From positions 1 through 6,135 of the forward strand of contig CANHFL010000080.1 of NCBI GenBank assembly GCA_947459855.1: a stretch of 6,135 bases of DNA. Direction: 5' to 3'. This stretch comes from Planctomycetaceae bacterium. GTDB lineage: Bacteria > Planctomycetota > Phycisphaerae > Phycisphaerales > SM1A02. Each line of letters starts with the position of its first letter. Position 1 is the stretch's first letter. Below the pieces are notes generated by a model, which had not been told where the DNA came from, did no database searches, and saw only the letters and a program-made list of their open reading frames with translations. Shown here piece by piece: positions 4,333 through 6,135 of the stretch. Made by a program: the position numbers and the translations under genes.

Positions 4333-6135
4333 CCCCACGACGCCAGGAGAACGCCGAGGTCACCTCCGTCGGTGGTCCCGTCGCCGTTCAGGTCGGTGTT
4401 GCCGGGCTGGCCCCAGTTGGCCAGCAGGATCCCCAGGTCGCCGCCGTCGACGACGCCGTCGTTGTTCAGGTCCTCGGGGCGACCGCCCGAGATCGTGGCT
4501 GAGAAGGTGGCGACGACGCTCGCGGTGAGCTCGCCGGGGACGTTCTCGTCGCTGGTGCGGATCGTCACCGCGGCCGTGTAGGTGCCGGGTGCCAGGCCCG
4601 CGGGCGAGAAGCGGACGCGGACGGTGCCGGCGGTCGCGCCGATGCCGGTGGCCGTTCCGCTTACGAACGCCCACGGTCCGGCGGGGACCTGCACGGAATC
4701 GATGTCCATCGTCGACTGGTCGACGCTGAAGCCGAAGTTCGACACGCCCACGGTGGCATCGACCGGCGCGGTGCTGCCCGCGGGCACGGCCACCGGCACG
4801 GTGACGGCGTTCTGGTCGGCTGACGCGCTGAACGACGGGTTGCTTGCGCGCACGACGCGCACGCTCACCGGGAGCGCGATGCTGGGGTTCTGCACGGCCT
4901 CGTTGGTGCTGGTGACGGTGGCCGTGCCGGTGCGCGCACCGACGGTGGACGTGACCACCGGCACGTTGACGGCGGTGAAGCCCGGCGTCAGCACCGCGGT
5001 GCCGCTGAAGGTGCCGGAGAGCACGCCGGAACCCGCCACCGTGTACGCCAGCGGATCGACGCCCGCGGCGACGTCCGCGGGCGCGTCGTTCGCGACCCGA
5101 ACCTGCACCGTGGCGGATGCACCCTGGACGACGCGCGCGGGCACCGTGCCCAGCACCGCGGTGTTCCACGCGGGCACGCGGAAGTCCGCGATGACCGGCA
5201 GGTGGTCGGCGGCGTTGAAGAGCTGGTTCGCCAGCGTGTTCGAACGGGCGATGTTCCCCGGGAAGTAGGAGTTGGTGCCCGCGTTGACGGCCAGGTTGTA
5301 GTGGTTGCCGTCGTTGCCCGGCACGCGGCAGGTGCCGGCGATGTACGAGATGCCCGTGCCGTCGGCCAGCTGCCCCGTGGGCAGGATGAAGTCGAAGCGG
5401 TCGTCCATGCCGCCGCCGACCAGGCCGTTGGCCACGATGTCGCGCGGGCTCTGCGTGTGCATCCAGGCGTTCGCGGCGCCCGTCCAGTCGCCGCTGGGCA
5501 TGATGATCGGGTCGATGGCCGCGCCGTTTCCCGCGGCAAGGTAGGCCTGGTAGCCGCCCTCCGCGCTCGTGTAGAAGTTCATGTCGCCCGTGTAGAGCGC
5601 GCGGACGCCCGCTCCCAGCGCGTCGGCGTTCGCGCGGATCGCCTGCACGCCGCCCAGGCGCGTGGCCTCGTTGGCGCTGCCGGACGACGCCTTCAGGTGC
5701 GCGCCGTACACGTAGAAGCGCGCCGCGGTGGACGTGTACCCCACCAGCTGGAACTGCCATCGGTCGGTGAAGCGCCCGGCGCCCGTCGAGATGTCCTGGT
5801 GCGATGCGGTGATCTCGCTGAGCAGGTCCGTGCGGTAGAAGATCGCGCGCGATCCGCCGGAGCTGTCCTCCGCCGAACTTCCCGTGAAGGTGCCCAGCGC
5901 GTAGGTGATGCCGGGGGGCGCGGCCTGGTTGACCAGCGTCTGCAGCGCCGCGACGGTGGTGGTGCGCACCTCGCAGAACATCAGGATCGCGGCGGGCGTC
6001 GCGAAGCCCGGCTTGTCGTCCGTGTGGAACGACGCGATGACGTTCCGCAGGGACGGCTGGTCGCCCAGCAGCCCGACGATGTTGTAGGACACGACCCGCA
6101 GCTGCGCCGCGGCCGGGGCGGAGCAGGCGCAGGCC
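4329..6135 (-). CDS. Secreted endonuclease/exonuclease/phosphatase-fold protein with Ig-like modules and dockerin, 5' partial
   Basis: The frame runs off the right edge; 601 residues are visible, beginning ACACSAPAAA then QLRVVSYNI, which reads as the end of a signal peptide followed by the mature N terminus. The GTG at 6092 lies inside the conserved RVVSYNI strand and is not the start. Residues 11-320 are an EEP (DNase I/AP endonuclease-like) domain with the expected active-site positions: Asn18 (SYNI), Glu55 (FCEV), His146 (GAHLKAS), Asp184 and Asn186 (GDMN), Asp248 (DRFDF), Asp310-His311 (ADHLPV). A metal-dependent phosphodiesterase is therefore likely, acting outside the cell on DNA, RNA or a phosphoester; the substrate cannot be told. 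About 326-428 and 432-547 are Ig-like beta modules, and 555-601 is a two-repeat dockerin. Its TGA overlaps the ATG of the DNRLRE gene, making an operon. The fold assignment is firm; the activity is inferred. Confidence 0.92.
   Translation of the reverse strand, partial: ACACSAPAAAQLRVVSYNIVGLLGDQPSLRNVIASFHTDDKPGFATPAAILMFCEVRTTTVAALQTLVNQAAPPGITYALGTFTGSSAEDSSGGSRAIFYRTDLLSEITASHQDISTGAGRFTDRWQFQLVGYTSTAARFYVYGAHLKASSGSANEATRLGGVQAIRANADALGAGVRALYTGDMNFYTSAEGGYQAYLAAGNGAAIDPIIMPSGDWTGAANAWMHTQSPRDIVANGLVGGGMDDRFDFILPTGQLADGTGISYIAGTCRVPGNDGNHYNLAVNAGTNSYFPGNIARSNTLANQLFNAADHLPVIADFRVPAWNTAVLGTVPARVVQGASATVQVRVANDAPADVAAGVDPLAYTVAGSGVLSGTFSGTAVLTPGFTAVNVPVVTSTVGARTGTATVTSTNEAVQNPSIALPVSVRVVRASNPSFSASADQNAVTVPVAVPAGSTAPVDATVGVSNFGFSVDQSTMDIDSVQVPAGPWAFVSGTATGIGATAGTVRVRFSPAGLAPGTYTAAVTIRTSDENVPGELTASVVATFSATISGGRPEDLNNDGVVDGGDLGILLANWGQPGNTDLNGDGTTDGGDLGVLLASWG
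4332..4472 (-). other. Dockerin-like domain of the EEP-fold protein
   Basis: Two nearly identical repeats close the protein: DLNNDGVVDGGD plus LGILLANWG, then DLNGDGTTDGGD plus LGVLLASWG. Asp/Asn fill calcium-loop positions 1, 3, 5, 9 and 12 in both. The repeats resemble each other more closely than the two in the neighbouring DNRLRE protein do, which suggests more recent homogenisation or stronger constraint. The protein ends directly at the final WG, so this module is the extreme C terminus, as expected for a sorting or docking tag. Confidence 0.88.

Noticed and set aside
4360..5760. 466-codon minus-strand open frame overlapping the EEP gene
   Set aside because: It is an out-of-frame shadow rich in R, G, H and P; the real frame has all EEP catalytic residues.
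1..6135. A hidden defence, CRISPR or mobile system
   Set aside because: No direct-repeat array, transposase, reverse transcriptase, toxin-antitoxin pair or phage gene is visible; every long frame is accounted for by the listed genes or their shadows.

Overview
The window looks like chromosome from a GC-rich planctomycete, probably of the Phycisphaerae. The reasons are very high GC, almost no Shine-Dalgarno sequences, and secreted proteins ending in dockerin-like EF-hand pairs of the DLNGDG...DLGxLLxxWG type. The lineage call is inference from protein style, not from a marker gene. No mobile element, CRISPR array, integrase or rRNA is visible.

Layout, left to right. Bases 1-1011 (minus) hold the first 337 codons of gatB, the amidotransferase subunit that corrects Glu-tRNA(Gln) or Asp-tRNA(Asn); its C-terminal third lies beyond the left edge. 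Directly upstream, and overlapping it by ATGA, is a GAF-GGDEF diguanylate cyclase (minus, about 1008-2111) with an intact GGEEF active site and an RxxD inhibitory site. Next come a long hairpin that fits a terminator (2187-2229) and a tRNA-Cys(GCA) (2234-2308, minus). A short divergent intergenic region (2309-2418) separates the tRNA from a plus-strand gene for a secreted protein of unknown function (2419-3456), in which a roughly 85-residue domain appears to occur twice. That gene converges on a two-gene minus-strand unit. The upstream member (4329-6135, 5' end cut off by the window edge) is a secreted endonuclease/exonuclease/phosphatase-fold protein with two Ig-like modules and a C-terminal dockerin. 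The downstream member (3484-4332) is a secreted DNRLRE-domain protein, also with a C-terminal dockerin, and starts at an ATGA overlap.

How the parts relate. The cyclase and gatB are arranged for coupled translation, although one makes a second messenger and the other supports tRNA charging. The exonuclease-fold and DNRLRE proteins are probably co-expressed, exported and given the same calcium-binding C-terminal module. The centre of the window, with the tRNA, its terminator and the repeat-domain gene, separates these two units. I see no clear new defence or mobile system. The points most worth following up are the duplicated domain in the unknown secreted protein, the shared dockerin ending of the two exported proteins, and the cyclase-gatB coupling.
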